From positions 1 through 64,000 of the forward strand of contig FOAY01000014.1 of assembly GCA_900109485.1 (NCBI GenBank): a DNA stretch of 64,000 nt. The letters run 5' to 3'. The translations under genes were made by a program, and so were the position numbers. Positions 11,278 to 20,586 of the stretch are shown here, piece by piece. Each line of letters opens with the position of its first letter. Within the stretch, counting starts at the first letter, position 1. The DNA comes from Kosakonia sacchari (GTDB lineage Bacteria; Pseudomonadota; Gammaproteobacteria; Enterobacterales; Enterobacteriaceae). A model generated the notes under the pieces. It was given only the letters and a program-made list of their open reading frames with translations. It was not told the DNA's origin and did not search any database.

Positions 11278-11898
11278 TCAGTTTGTGTAGTGATAAAGAA
11301 GCAAAAGTAAAAACCCGTACAGCAGCAACAGGGTCACGGTTGTCCGCAGCAGCAGGCGTTTATGCAGCGGCGTGGCGACGGTTTGTCCGCATGTTGCGGG
11401 CGTGATCGCGCTGTCGTTTGGCCAGCTTAGCCATGATGCCGGCAGGCACAGCGCACGCTGCTCTGTAATGATCTCCTGCAATGGCTCGTCATCCTCGGGC
11501 GTGCTGTACTGACCGTGAAAACCATTTTGCAGACAGAAGAGAAAGACCTTTCGCGCCTGATGCCAGGCAGGCTCAAGCTGCGCCAGACAGGTAAAGAATC
11601 GCTCTCCGGCGACGGTCATATTCAGATACTTACGCTGCAATAATTCACTCTGCCAGCGCTCACGCCACGGCAAGGAGGAACAGAGCACCGTTTCATCGAT
11701 CCAGGCGATAACCGCAAACTGCGCGGCCACCTTCTCCTCTTCGCTGGCATCCTGTTGGCAGGCTCGCTGCATCGCCTGCTCCAGCCGGACAAGGCACCCT
11801 TGCCGCGCTTCGGCGTAATCGGTAAACGATGTGGGTTCTGTAATCATCTCCAGTACCTGCCTGAAGACCGGCAGATAGCCATCAAGAAGCTCGCTCAT
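11278..11898 (-). CDS. tssL: T6SS inner-membrane protein TssL (DotU/IcmH)
   Basis: Cytoplasmic hook-shaped domain anchored in the inner membrane by one C-terminal helix; with TssM and TssJ it forms the membrane complex. 206 aa. DotU motifs are visible: EEEKVAAQFAVIAWIDETVL and ERFFTCL, then YLCLQNGF-type sequence (FLFCLQNGFHGQY). The tail anchor is at about residues 183-203 (TTVTLLLLYGFLLLLLY). There is no OmpA-like peptidoglycan-binding extension, so this is the short TssL form. The start codon overlaps the tssK stop by 4 bp, indicating translational coupling. Confidence 0.93.
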   Translation of the reverse strand: MSELLDGYLPVFRQVLEMITEPTSFTDYAEARQGCLVRLEQAMQRACQQDASEEEKVAAQFAVIAWIDETVLCSSLPWRERWQSELLQRKYLNMTVAGERFFTCLAQLEPAWHQARKVFLFCLQNGFHGQYSTPEDDEPLQEIITEQRALCLPASWLSWPNDSAITPATCGQTVATPLHKRLLLRTTVTLLLLYGFLLLLLYHYTN

Positions 11899-13256
11899 GA
11901 CACCCCCATAAAGACGGCCTGGACTTGCAGATCGTCGGGCGCGTCATCCCAGTAAAAGGCCAGGCTCTGCTGCTGGTCGATCTTCTTCCACAGATCGTCC
12001 TGCTGGTTCAGTTGGTAATAGACGGCGTTTTTGCTCTGCGGCACGCCACGCGGTGCGGGATCCAGCGCCGTAGCGGCAATCCCCGGCAGCGCGTGTTGAA
12101 TCAGCTTGCCGATCGCCGAACCCGGCGCCACTTTGAAACCGCTGCTCTCGGTTGTGCCGGGGAGTTGCTGCTCTGAACGCAGCCGCAGCAACACGCTGTC
12201 GCTCTGTTGTCCGGCGAGTGACGACAAATCGCCGATAAAAATGCGCTGGCTGGTGGGCACGAAGGTGATCCAGACGTTATCTTCCAGCGCCAGGTTATTC
12301 AGCAGTGAAAGCAGCAGGGTTTTCGCGCTGGCGAAACAGGCGTAAAGGTCATAGTGGTCATACGGCAACAGACGCATCGTCTCACCGGCCCATTCACCAT
12401 TAAATGAACAGCGATCGCTGAAACTGGAGAGTTCGCCAATCAGTTGCGCCAGCAGACCGTAGACAGGCCACGGATGCATGCCCGGCGTGCGGCAGTAGTG
12501 GTGCAGCAACGGCAGAACCCGGTTCAGCGAGCGCATCACTAACAGTTGCGTCATATCGCCGCGCTGGGCGGTATTGCTCTGTTCCGGGCGTTTGTACTCC
12601 TCGAGTTTATAAGCACGGTTTGCCAGCTCGGCATACAGACCGTCCAGCAGATTTTTCAGCACCGGCGTGCTGCCAAGGCTGACCAGCGGAGGACAAAAAC
12701 TGGCGTCAGGGATCACCCTATCGGTGTCATAACGCAGCCGCAGAAGGGGAATAAATTCACAATCCACTACCGCCTCTTTCTCGCTGTCGGTGAGGATCTG
12801 TACGTTATAAAGAATGCGCGAGACGCTGCACTCCGGCCCGTCGAAGTAGACATCTTTCATCACGCCTTCTTCCGGCGCTTTAAACCAGCGGCTGTTTGGC
12901 GAGTCGCCGACATTCACATGGCCTGGGTCGAAACGGCGCAGCGCCAGCCACAGGGTTAACGGTTTCTCCAGATGTTTCCATGCCTGGCGAAACTGGCGCG
13001 GTTGCAGGCTACAGTTGCCGGGAAATTCCAGATAATCCCCGGAAGGCAACAGCGCCTTCAGGTGTTCAATTTTTAGCGTGAAATCAACCAACGTTTCCGG
13101 GTTAAACACCGACTCAATCAGCCCAACGTTCCACGGCTGCGCCAGTTGGCGATGGCGCGATAGCATGTAGTGGTGATGCAGATCGACAGACTGCAAATGT
13201 TGCGGCTGTAGATAAACACCCGAATACCAGTAAATCTGCTGAAGTTCCGGATACAT
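11895..13256 (-). CDS. tssK: T6SS baseplate protein TssK (VasE/ImpJ)
   Basis: Trimeric adaptor that docks the T6SS baseplate (TssE/F/G, VgrG) onto the TssJLM membrane complex. 453 aa with the family N-terminus QIYWYSGVYLQPQHLQ, followed by the HHHYM segment typical of the shoulder domain, and a C-terminal receptor-binding head. I set the start at ATG 13254-13256 (MYPELQQ), immediately after the tssJ stop, because family members begin there; an in-frame ATG 48 nt upstream lies inside tssJ. Part of the compact tssJKLM group. Confidence 0.93.
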   Translation of the reverse strand: MYPELQQIYWYSGVYLQPQHLQSVDLHHHYMLSRHRQLAQPWNVGLIESVFNPETLVDFTLKIEHLKALLPSGDYLEFPGNCSLQPRQFRQAWKHLEKPLTLWLALRRFDPGHVNVGDSPNSRWFKAPEEGVMKDVYFDGPECSVSRILYNVQILTDSEKEAVVDCEFIPLLRLRYDTDRVIPDASFCPPLVSLGSTPVLKNLLDGLYAELANRAYKLEEYKRPEQSNTAQRGDMTQLLVMRSLNRVLPLLHHYCRTPGMHPWPVYGLLAQLIGELSSFSDRCSFNGEWAGETMRLLPYDHYDLYACFASAKTLLLSLLNNLALEDNVWITFVPTSQRIFIGDLSSLAGQQSDSVLLRLRSEQQLPGTTESSGFKVAPGSAIGKLIQHALPGIAATALDPAPRGVPQSKNAVYYQLNQQDDLWKKIDQQQSLAFYWDDAPDDLQVQAVFMGVS

Positions 13257-13257
13257 A

Positions 13258-13887
13258 TCAGCTCCCTTGGCTGGCAGGGGAGGGTGCCGGTGCGGGCGCC
13301 GCATTTTGCAGGCGCAGCGGCTCGCGTTCCGCGCCGGTAAACTGCGTCATGCTGTTGCTACCGAGATGAAGGGTTAGCGTTACCGGTGCCAGTTGCGCCT
13401 GCCAGCGCGGCGTCCACCAGCCGGAGCTTTCGGTAGTGACGGGAATGCGGATGAGCGCCATATGCTGCTTTTGCGGGAACGGGTAATAACCGGCAACCAC
13501 CGCGAGGTAACGGGTATTCTCGCTGCGGTCGATATGCAGCGTCGTGCGTTGTCCCGGCATGGCGGCGTAGCGGTCAACTTTTAAGATCTCATCCTGCGCG
13601 CCCGCGGCGCTGAACAGGCTTTTTAAAGCGAAAGGGTTAGAAAGCAGTTTGCTCAGCGTATTGGCGTGTTGCGCCTGGATAACCAGTAACGTGCAGCTAT
13701 TGGCGATGCCATGCACCGCATTCAAATCCGGGTCGGTTTGAATCGCCAGCGTGATGGCACCCTGGGCAAAGGGCGCGGCAACCTGGTCAATGGCCTGCTG
13801 TTTCGTGGCGGGCGCTGGGTTTTCCTCTGCGCACCCGCTGAGCAGCGCAGCGCAAAAAGCAATGATAAGGGTATGTTTTCCCGGCAT
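13258..13887 (-). CDS. tssJ: T6SS outer-membrane lipoprotein TssJ (VasD)
   Basis: Lipoprotein that anchors the TssJLM complex in the outer membrane and binds the TssM periplasmic tip. 209 aa. A signal peptide ends in the lipobox LLSG|C with lipidated Cys19; the following Ala is not an Asp retention signal, so outer-membrane sorting is expected. The mature part has the beta-sandwich pattern of TssJ (FALKSLF, RYLAVVAGYYPF, ALIRIPVT). A low-complexity Pro/Ala-rich tail (APAPSPASQ) ends the protein. Start codon overlaps the tssA stop. Confidence 0.92.
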   Translation of the reverse strand: MPGKHTLIIAFCAALLSGCAEENPAPATKQQAIDQVAAPFAQGAITLAIQTDPDLNAVHGIANSCTLLVIQAQHANTLSKLLSNPFALKSLFSAAGAQDEILKVDRYAAMPGQRTTLHIDRSENTRYLAVVAGYYPFPQKQHMALIRIPVTTESSGWWTPRWQAQLAPVTLTLHLGSNSMTQFTGAEREPLRLQNAAPAPAPSPASQGS

Positions 13888-14939
13888 TATTGGGTCTGTC
13901 CTGTTAATACATTATGGATGGCATGCAGGCTGGTATCGTCGGTAAGCATCTCTTCCAGCCATTCGGTCAGCGTCATGTTTGCCCAGCGGGCGGCGCGATC
14001 CATCAGAAAGGGCACCGGGCTGGAGGGTTCGGTCTGGCGAAACCAGGCGCCGATAGCCAGCATCTGGCTGATGGCTAACTCGCGGTTCATCACCTGTGAG
14101 GTGGCGAAGGGCGACGCCGTGGCGAGCGGTGTGTTTTCTGCGCTGTCAGCAGGCGCATCGGCAGCCAGCGGCATTGCCCGTTGCGCCAGGCGTTGCAGAT
14201 AGTCGGTGACTTCCGCTAAGGTCTGGCGGATCAGCACAAAGACATCGCCTTCCTGGTCCTCACTCAACGAGGCATAACTTGCCTCACATTGCCGCAGCGC
14301 AGCGGCCAGTTGTTCCGTAAGCGCAAGCTGCTGGCTGATGTCATGGGCAGAAAATTGCGTCGCCAGCCGATCGAAACTGCTCATCGACAGATCGCCTTTC
14401 TGCGTTATCAACTCCTCGCGGCTCTCCGGGTGGCTGGTGATTTTTTGTTCGAACGCCTGAATTTCCCGCCATGTCGCCAGCGAGGTCATCTCTTGCGCCA
14501 GCAACGGCTGGCGAAAAAGCTGCATACTGATGTCGCGATCGAGGCGCGACAGTCGGCTGCGGCGCGCTGAAACGCCATCTTCCTCAAGCGAAGGCCAGCA
14601 CTGAAACCAGAACTGTTGCAGGAAGGCGCAAAGAAAATCGATGCCCGAGCACAGCCCGGCAAGCCCCTGCAAATGGCAGCGCGACTCCACGAGCCAGCAC
14701 GCTAGCTGCAGATCTTTGCTTTGCTCCGTGAGTGCTTTTTCACTCAGCGTTCGCACTTTATTCCAGTCCGCTTTGCGGGGTTCGCTTACCGACCAGTCGC
14801 CTTCGGGCAAGTAGTCCGGATCGCTTTCACGCGCGCTGCGGATGGTGTCAAACAGCAGTTCATATTCCAGATTTTCCCCGGCAGGATTTTCCGGGCTGAT
14901 TGGCGCCAACAGGGGCGCGATATCGGCAACAAGGGTCAT
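13887..14939 (-). CDS. tssA: T6SS protein TssA (ImpA N-terminal family)
   Basis: 350-aa TssA-type protein, which helps recruit the baseplate and start and cap tail polymerisation. The ImpA_N domain is clear at the N-terminus (LLAPISPENPAGENLEYELL, then DWNKVRTLSEKALTEQSKDL and a WPSLEED-like motif). The remaining part is helical with a Gln-rich region, and ends in IGAWFRQTEPSSPVPFLMDR, the conserved C-terminal motif of one TssA class (length compatible with a short-type TssA). Lies between the PAAR gene and tssJ, a position that supports the assignment. Confidence 0.9.
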   Translation of the reverse strand: MTLVADIAPLLAPISPENPAGENLEYELLFDTIRSARESDPDYLPEGDWSVSEPRKADWNKVRTLSEKALTEQSKDLQLACWLVESRCHLQGLAGLCSGIDFLCAFLQQFWFQCWPSLEEDGVSARRSRLSRLDRDISMQLFRQPLLAQEMTSLATWREIQAFEQKITSHPESREELITQKGDLSMSSFDRLATQFSAHDISQQLALTEQLAAALRQCEASYASLSEDQEGDVFVLIRQTLAEVTDYLQRLAQRAMPLAADAPADSAENTPLATASPFATSQVMNRELAISQMLAIGAWFRQTEPSSPVPFLMDRAARWANMTLTEWLEEMLTDDTSLHAIHNVLTGQTQ

Positions 14940-14945
14940 GTTCGC

Positions 14946-15245
14946 TTATCCGATCAGAACTTTGGGGCATCCGGCGACAATCACGCCGCCATGCGCGCAG
15001 CTATCGCCCATGCGTGCGGCCGGTTTTTTGCCGATCAGCACTTTGACACTGCCCATCACGATGCTGTCGACAGGCCCGACGCAGGTCGCCATTGAGCCGA
15101 CGGTCGCGGCGGGAAGACCGCCAATCAGCACCGTGGGAACGCCTGGCGGCATGATGGGCCCGCCGACATGCGGGATCGGCGGAACGCCGGGCGTCACCAT
15201 CGGGCAGGTATGCATATCAGAGACACGGGCCGCAGGCTGAGCCAT
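14946..15245 (-). CDS. PAAR-domain spike-tip protein
   Basis: 99-aa PAAR protein that sharpens the VgrG trimer and often carries effectors. It contains repeated Pro-Ala-Ala-Arg elements (MAQPAARVSD, KKPAARMGDSCAHGG) and the Gly/Pro-rich zinc-binding pattern (HTCPMVTPGVPPIPHVGG, CVGPVDSIVMG). It has no C-terminal extension, so it carries no fused toxin domain. The ATG at 15243-15245 overlaps the stop of the upstream DUF6931 gene (ATGA). Confidence 0.93.
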   Translation of the reverse strand: MAQPAARVSDMHTCPMVTPGVPPIPHVGGPIMPPGVPTVLIGGLPAATVGSMATCVGPVDSIVMGSVKVLIGKKPAARMGDSCAHGGVIVAGCPKVLIG

Positions 15246-15691
15246 CACAGACCTCCGTCAGCAATGTGGGAAAACAGCAGGCGCACGCCCTCCGTCGGTG
15301 ACTCCGAGAACTGGCAGGCTGACATGACCAGCGCACAATTCAGGATTTGCTGGCTCAGTTGCGGATCGGGATAAACCGGCTCGAGATCCGGCGGGCTCAT
15401 ACTTCCCTGCGACCAGAACAGCGACAAAGCAAGGGCACCTGCTGGCGTGTTAAAACCCAGTTCCTTCGCCTGTTCAAAGATGCGCCAGCGCAGTGTTTCG
15501 TCGGGTTGACGGCCGTAGCGGGCGATATCATCCAGCAGCGGCAGCGCCTCCGTGCTGGCAAAGCGCCGAAGCAGGGCGGTCAATTGGCTGACGACCGTTT
15601 TGAAGTCATATTGCAGGCGCCACTGTTGCAGGGCTTCTTCCCAGTTGCCGCATGCAAGCTGTTGTTGGTGGGATAATTCAACGGATGCCAT
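15245..15691 (-). CDS. DUF6931-type T6SS accessory protein between VgrG and PAAR
   Basis: 148-aa protein with no signal or membrane segment. It resembles the DUF6931 proteins regularly encoded between vgrG and PAAR genes in enterobacterial T6SS clusters. Features are an N-terminal LACGNWEEALQQWRLQYDF region and the C-terminal LLFSHIADGGL. A chaperone or adaptor role for loading the PAAR/VgrG spike is plausible from position but not proven. Translationally coupled to the PAAR gene. Confidence 0.75.
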   Translation of the reverse strand: MASVELSHQQQLACGNWEEALQQWRLQYDFKTVVSQLTALLRRFASTEALPLLDDIARYGRQPDETLRWRIFEQAKELGFNTPAGALALSLFWSQGSMSPPDLEPVYPDPQLSQQILNCALVMSACQFSESPTEGVRLLFSHIADGGL

Positions 15692-15701
15692 GGTGCTCTC
15701 C

Positions 15702-17846
15702 TTAGCCGATGTTAATAATGCCGCCTGAAACCTGCGTCATCCCGCTGCCGGACACCGTGGCCATTGCGCCTTTAAGCTCTGCCGTGGCTTTCGCTTCAAG
15801 GGTGAGCAGGGTGCCGTTAATCGTAATGCCGCTGGGCGAGAGGCTGATTTTGTTGCTGCCCACTTTCAGTTCGATGCCTTGCGTGGATTCGAAGGTCAGC
15901 GTTTTATCGGTTTTGATACCGCCGCTGCCGCCGCTCACGCTGAGCATATAGTTGCCGCTCTTCAGCTCGGTGGTGTTATTGCCCGCCACGCTGAGCTTGT
16001 AGTTACCGTCTTTCACTTCGGTGGTGGTATTACCGGCGACGCTGAGCTTGTACTCGCCGTCTTTCACTTCGGTGGTGGTATTACCGGCGACGCTGAGTTT
16101 GTACTCGCCGTCTTTCACTTCAGTGGTGGCATTGCCGGTAACGCTGAGTGTGTAATTGCCGTCCTTTACCTCTGCGCTGGCATTGCCCGTCACGCGCTGT
16201 TGCCAGTTGCCTTTTTCCAGCGTGACGCTCATATCGCCTTCTTTCAGCACCAACAGATCGTTGCCCTTGGTCAGCTCGGTGCTGCGGTTGGCGGCGATGG
16301 TGCTGGTGGCATCATTTTTCACCGTCAGCGCGAGATCCTTTTGCGCAATGATGGTTAGCAACTCTTCGCCTTTTTTATCGTTGAAACTCAGGCGATGGCC
16401 CTCATCGACGCTGCCTTTGGGCGTGCTGCGTGACACAAAACCGCTCTCATTTTTCCCGGCGGGAAGGGCGAAGGGCGGCTTATTCTGGCCGTTATGCACT
16501 GTGCCGATGACCACCGGGAAATCGGGATGTCCCTGCACAAAGCTGACCAACACTTCACAGCCGACGCGTGGAAGAAACTGCGCACCGAAATTCGCGCCGC
16601 TCCACGGCTGTACCACTTGCACCCAGCAGGAGCAGGTATCGTCATTGGGGTTTTCTTTGTCCCACGGAAACTGGATCTTGATGCGGCCATATTCATCGGC
16701 GTGGATCTCTTCTGAAGCAGGCCCGACGACGGTTGCTGTCAGCACGCCTGGGATCTCCGGCAGCGGATGGTTATCGGCTGGCACCCACGGCTGATCGTTC
16801 GTTACCGCCTGCAACTGGCAAAAGCAGGCACTGCTGTTGTCGTCAAAGTTATTGACCGCTTCAAGATCCAGGCGCTGGATGTTGTACGCTTTGTCGCCGG
16901 AAGGATGGCCGCTCAGCGTGAAGATTTCGCCGCAACTCAACCAGTGGGCATTCGCCGTCGCAGCAAAGTGGCGAATATTGGCTTCTTTCGCCGCCATCAC
17001 CGTTTGGGCCTGGCGGGTGATCAGCTCGCGTTCGCCCTGCGGCGTGATATCGGTAAACGTCACGGAGGAGATGGATTTATCAGCGCTGCGGGCGCTTTTC
17101 AGATCATCAATCGCCGCGGTTTGCGGCATATTGAATCCCTGAATCGCCACGCTTGCCGGCAGCAACGCCACGCTGGCTTCCCAGCTCTCGATAGTGCCGC
17201 CAGTGATGATTTCGCCCTGATGATGCCAGGCGAGTTTCTCTCCGCCAATGTTGGTATGGCTGGCTGGATGATCGGCCAGCACTAAGGTATGAGCCGCTGC
17301 GCTGTGGCGGAAAAAGTAGTAGATCCCTTCTTCCTGCAAAATTCGCTGGATAAAACGCAATGCCGACTCACGATACTGCACGCAGTACTCTCGCTTCGGG
17401 TACGTACCATGCAACTGCACCTCGACATCGTTGATGCCGTAACTTTTGAGCAGAGTACTGACCAGATCCGGCACGCTGGTGTTTTGCCAGATGCGCATCA
17501 TGCGACCCATTTGCAGCAGCGAGAGTGTCGGTTCGAGCGTGAAAATGCATTCCGCCTCATCCCCGGTGCGTTGCGCATAACGAATGCGGGTTACGACGCC
17601 GTGCAGATGACGCTGCGGCAGCGACTGACTGCCGTCGCCGATGCGGCAGGAAACTGCTTCGCCATGCCAGCGCGCCAGATCTGCCTCCTTCAGTTTGGTC
17701 AGCGAACGCAGTTCGTATTGGTACGGCGAGGAGAGCGATTCCTGCCCGCGAAGTGAGACCAGCAGCAGCGAATCGGCGAGGTCGCCGTTCCAGCCGATAA
17801 AATGGTGTTGTTGCTCTTTGCTTTTTTCAATAATCGACATACTCAT
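15702..17846 (-). CDS. vgrG: T6SS spike protein VgrG (TssI)
   Basis: 714-aa trimeric spike that tips the Hcp tube. The N-terminal gp27-like part includes LHGVVTRIRYAQRTGDEAEC and YCVQYRESALRFIQRILQEE. The gp5-like OB region has DEYGRIKIQFPWD and WVQVVQPWSGANFGAQFLPR. The C-terminal needle contains five copies of a 17-residue repeat (TTEVKDGEYKLSVAGN-type, 15951-16205 in DNA) and ends in GIINIG with no enzymatic extension. It is therefore structural rather than an evolved VgrG. Start ATG 17844-17846, preceded by AGGA. Located between tssG and the DUF6931/PAAR pair. Confidence 0.95.
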   Translation of the reverse strand: MSMSIIEKSKEQQHHFIGWNGDLADSLLLVSLRGQESLSSPYQYELRSLTKLKEADLARWHGEAVSCRIGDGSQSLPQRHLHGVVTRIRYAQRTGDEAECIFTLEPTLSLLQMGRMMRIWQNTSVPDLVSTLLKSYGINDVEVQLHGTYPKREYCVQYRESALRFIQRILQEEGIYYFFRHSAAAHTLVLADHPASHTNIGGEKLAWHHQGEIITGGTIESWEASVALLPASVAIQGFNMPQTAAIDDLKSARSADKSISSVTFTDITPQGERELITRQAQTVMAAKEANIRHFAATANAHWLSCGEIFTLSGHPSGDKAYNIQRLDLEAVNNFDDNSSACFCQLQAVTNDQPWVPADNHPLPEIPGVLTATVVGPASEEIHADEYGRIKIQFPWDKENPNDDTCSCWVQVVQPWSGANFGAQFLPRVGCEVLVSFVQGHPDFPVVIGTVHNGQNKPPFALPAGKNESGFVSRSTPKGSVDEGHRLSFNDKKGEELLTIIAQKDLALTVKNDATSTIAANRSTELTKGNDLLVLKEGDMSVTLEKGNWQQRVTGNASAEVKDGNYTLSVTGNATTEVKDGEYKLSVAGNTTTEVKDGEYKLSVAGNTTTEVKDGNYKLSVAGNNTTELKSGNYMLSVSGGSGGIKTDKTLTFESTQGIELKVGSNKISLSPSGITINGTLLTLEAKATAELKGAMATVSGSGMTQVSGGIINIG
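15951..16205 (-). repeat. 51-bp tandem repeat in the vgrG needle region, five copies
   Basis: Five consecutive units of 51 bp (17 codons) encode N-x-T-T-E-V-K-D-G-x-Y-x-L-S-V-x-G. The central copies are nearly identical at the DNA level; the outer two have drifted. A sixth, degenerate unit (LEKGNWQQRVTG) precedes them. The repeats build the beta-helical needle, and the near identity of the inner copies points to recent duplication or ongoing copy-number change. Confidence 0.85.
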
Positions 17847-17854
17847 AATCCTGT

Positions 17855-18796
17855 TTAAAAGTCCGGGGCTGGCTTCTGCACTTTATGCAGATAAGTCCCC
17901 GCGCTGCTGCCAAGACAAAAATCCACCCCTAAAGCGCGCATTCCCAGCGGGCTGGAACCAGGAGAGGAACGACCGATCAGTAAGGAAACCGAGAAGTCCA
18001 TTACCGGGCCAACGTAATCGCGGATACGCGCCCAGAGATCCTGCCAGGCTGCGCCCTGCGGAATAAAACGGCGGGAAGACTCCGCAGACATCGGGCCGAG
18101 CAAAACATCAAAATGCGCATGCACCTCCCGACGCGCGGCGCCCAGCATTGGCGCGGTTTCCAGCCTGTGTTGAGGATTGCCGAGCTGGCAGCGCTCCTCA
18201 TCGCTCACGCTGCGCCAGCCGCCGGTAAACGGGATCACCTGCGCCGGGACAGCAAAAAGCTGACTCAGCCAGCGCTCCAGGTTGACCATTGAACGCACGG
18301 GCGCGGCAAATAACGCGGCGTGGTTCGCCATCGCCGGGACGGGCGCTTCATTCGTCAGGCCGGTAAGTGCGAGGATGGCCATGTTGAGCGGCGAGGAACC
18401 TGTAGATTCAGCGAGCGCGTATAAATGGTTTTTTTGCCAGGCGAGATAGTCCAGGCAGTAGAGCCGGTGGCCAAAAAGATCGAAAAAAGCCCTGGCGCTG
18501 CCGTCGCTGTAACGGTACTGGCGCTCAATCAGCCACTCGGTATACACCGCAGGCAGCGCGCCCATTGCGCCGGTCAGACCATGATGAAAAGCCGTTAGCG
18601 TCAGCGGTTGGTCGGGCGCTGCCTGAGACAGCGACTCCACATCACCCTCTGGCGCATTGAGCGAAAGGGTTGATGTCAGATGCAGCGCTTCATCCAGCAA
18701 GGTTTCATCGGTTTTTTCGCCATCCCGCAGCGTGCGCAGCAGCAGGCGAATTTGCTGATAAAAATTGAATTTGCTGATAAGCGGGATCAAAGCCAT
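17855..18796 (-). CDS. tssG: T6SS baseplate protein TssG (VasB/ImpH)
   Basis: 313-aa baseplate wedge component that binds TssF. It opens with ALIPLISKFNFYQQIRLLLR, the usual F-x-F-x-Q-x-x-R-L-L signature, and carries LTAFHHGLTGAMGALPAVYTEW (P-L-P-x-x-Y-T-E pattern) and the C-terminal SPLGMRALGVDFCLGSS. I chose ATG 18794-18796 (MALIPL), which starts within a few bases of the tssF stop at 18787; a longer frame begins inside tssF. Between tssF and vgrG. Confidence 0.93.
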   Translation of the reverse strand: MALIPLISKFNFYQQIRLLLRTLRDGEKTDETLLDEALHLTSTLSLNAPEGDVESLSQAAPDQPLTLTAFHHGLTGAMGALPAVYTEWLIERQYRYSDGSARAFFDLFGHRLYCLDYLAWQKNHLYALAESTGSSPLNMAILALTGLTNEAPVPAMANHAALFAAPVRSMVNLERWLSQLFAVPAQVIPFTGGWRSVSDEERCQLGNPQHRLETAPMLGAARREVHAHFDVLLGPMSAESSRRFIPQGAAWQDLWARIRDYVGPVMDFSVSLLIGRSSPGSSPLGMRALGVDFCLGSSAGTYLHKVQKPAPDF

Positions 18797-20586
18797 GACA
18801 ACCTCCCGGCGCGCACCGGCCACTGGTGCAGCGTTTCTGCTTCCTGCTCAATGCAGGTGGCGAGCCGGATAAAGCTGTTGACCGGGGCATACAGCGCCAG
18901 CAGGCGATCCAGCAAGGCGCAAAACAGGTAATAGTCAGGTTCATTCAGCGCCTGATGGCGAAACGTCACCCGCACATTGATGCCGCGAGCCAGCGAGTGC
19001 GGATCGTTTTTTATCAGCCGACGGGTAACGGGCTGGCACTCCAGCGACTGTATCAACATGAATAACGGCGTTTTCCCCGGCTGCACGTCACGGTTATACA
19101 GCGACAACATCTCAGCCAACTGTTGGGCGCCGCGTTCGCCGGTCAGCAGTTGATGATTGAGCGACAGTTGCGCCAGAAAACGCCAGCGTTGCGCGCTCTT
19201 TTCTGGGGGATTAAGCGGACGCGTCGGATGGGTCAGCGCAATCGTCTTCAACGCGGCAACCGCTGCGTCGGCATCAAAATCACCGTCAGGATGACCATAC
19301 GACAACTGATGCGGCAACGTATGGTTGCTACAGCGCATGGTAATGGTCACCACTTCTGCGAGCGGCGAAGCCGGGCCGGACTGGCTTTTACTGAAGGCAA
19401 TAAAACAGGTCGGCTCCACGCCGCGTGGGCCATACACTTCCCGGTGGGCGCTCTGCCAGTGCAGCCCGGCGTTGTCCGTATTGTCCGTGTGCAGGTGGCT
19501 TTCAAGCAGTGAACGCACCGGCCAGTGATCGATGTGTCCTTCGGTTTTACGCTGCACAGTAACGGTGTCGATTGACCAGACATTCATCAGCCCCGGATAG
19601 CGGTTATCCGGAATGACCGGATGCTCGACGGTGGCGTCGTTGAGCGTGAGCGGCTCTGCGCGTTGCGTAAACAAATTCACGGCGGGAGAACAGAACAGGC
19701 GGAAAAAGCTGGCATCGACAATATCAGCCATTTTTTCCAGTTTTTTCGTCAATCGGTTGCGCCTGATAACGGCCTGAATTTCAAAACTTTCATTACCGCT
19801 GGCGGTAAAACTTTCCGGCAGTTGCAGGTCAATAAAAGAGAATTTCTGCGGAAAATAAAAGTAATCCAGCAGCAGAATATGGATTGGCGCAATGCGGGGA
19901 TCCCGCGTAAGCAGCGCATCTTCCGCCTCAAAACCCACCGGGGCGATCGCCGTGGCGGGCAGCGCTACGCTGTTTTCCCCCTGCGACAGGCCAAGGCTCT
20001 GAAGTTCTGAACAAAGCACCGTATAAAGCAGGTTGACCGCATTGTTCTGGCCGTGCAGATAGATGCGGATCTTCTCGGCACCGATCGCGCCGCCCGGCCA
20101 GACCCGAAACTGCAAGCGTAACTTCCAGTTCAGGATATCGCTGTCAAAATGCAGCATTGCCGTCTCAATGCTAAGCGGCAGTAGCGTAACCGGGTAGATG
20201 GTTTGAAACTGGCAGGGCAGCGGGGCGGTATTGCGGGTAAATAGCGCGGTACCCGGCGTAAGAACATTTTTGCCGCTGATGCCGCTGCGCGCAGGATCGG
20301 GCTCCATCATAACAATGCAGGTTGAGGGCAGCGGACGCAGGAACTGGGGGGCCAGTGAAGCAATAAGCGCCTCGACCACTTCAGGCATATCCTCATCCAG
20401 CCGCTGATGAATACGCGACGTTAATAAGGCAAAAGATTCAATCAATCGGCTGACATGCGGATCGGCGGATTCACCCTCGATCATGCCAAGCCGACGGGCT
20501 ATTTTGGGAAAGCGCTCAGCGAAAACGCGGCCATGCCTTTTTAAGAAGTTCAGTTCTTTCTGATAATAAGAAAGTAAACTATTCAT
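18787..20586 (-). CDS. tssF: T6SS baseplate protein TssF (VasA/ImpG)
   Basis: 599-aa wedge protein, two copies of which pair with TssG in the baseplate. N-terminal signature SYYQKELNFLKRHGRVFAER with AERFPKIARRLGM and SADPHVSRLIESFALLTSRI, followed by ALIASLAPQFLRPLPS, is diagnostic of the family. The start ATG 20584-20586 (MNSLLSYY) lies 5 bp inside the end of tssE, so the two are translationally coupled; the longer in-frame ATG upstream is less likely. Confidence 0.94.
   Translation of the reverse strand: MNSLLSYYQKELNFLKRHGRVFAERFPKIARRLGMIEGESADPHVSRLIESFALLTSRIHQRLDEDMPEVVEALIASLAPQFLRPLPSTCIVMMEPDPARSGISGKNVLTPGTALFTRNTAPLPCQFQTIYPVTLLPLSIETAMLHFDSDILNWKLRLQFRVWPGGAIGAEKIRIYLHGQNNAVNLLYTVLCSELQSLGLSQGENSVALPATAIAPVGFEAEDALLTRDPRIAPIHILLLDYFYFPQKFSFIDLQLPESFTASGNESFEIQAVIRRNRLTKKLEKMADIVDASFFRLFCSPAVNLFTQRAEPLTLNDATVEHPVIPDNRYPGLMNVWSIDTVTVQRKTEGHIDHWPVRSLLESHLHTDNTDNAGLHWQSAHREVYGPRGVEPTCFIAFSKSQSGPASPLAEVVTITMRCSNHTLPHQLSYGHPDGDFDADAAVAALKTIALTHPTRPLNPPEKSAQRWRFLAQLSLNHQLLTGERGAQQLAEMLSLYNRDVQPGKTPLFMLIQSLECQPVTRRLIKNDPHSLARGINVRVTFRHQALNEPDYYLFCALLDRLLALYAPVNSFIRLATCIEQEAETLHQWPVRAGRLSWL

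Noticed and set aside
15951..16205. CRISPR array
   Set aside because: The regular repeats are contiguous, have no spacers and are in frame within vgrG.
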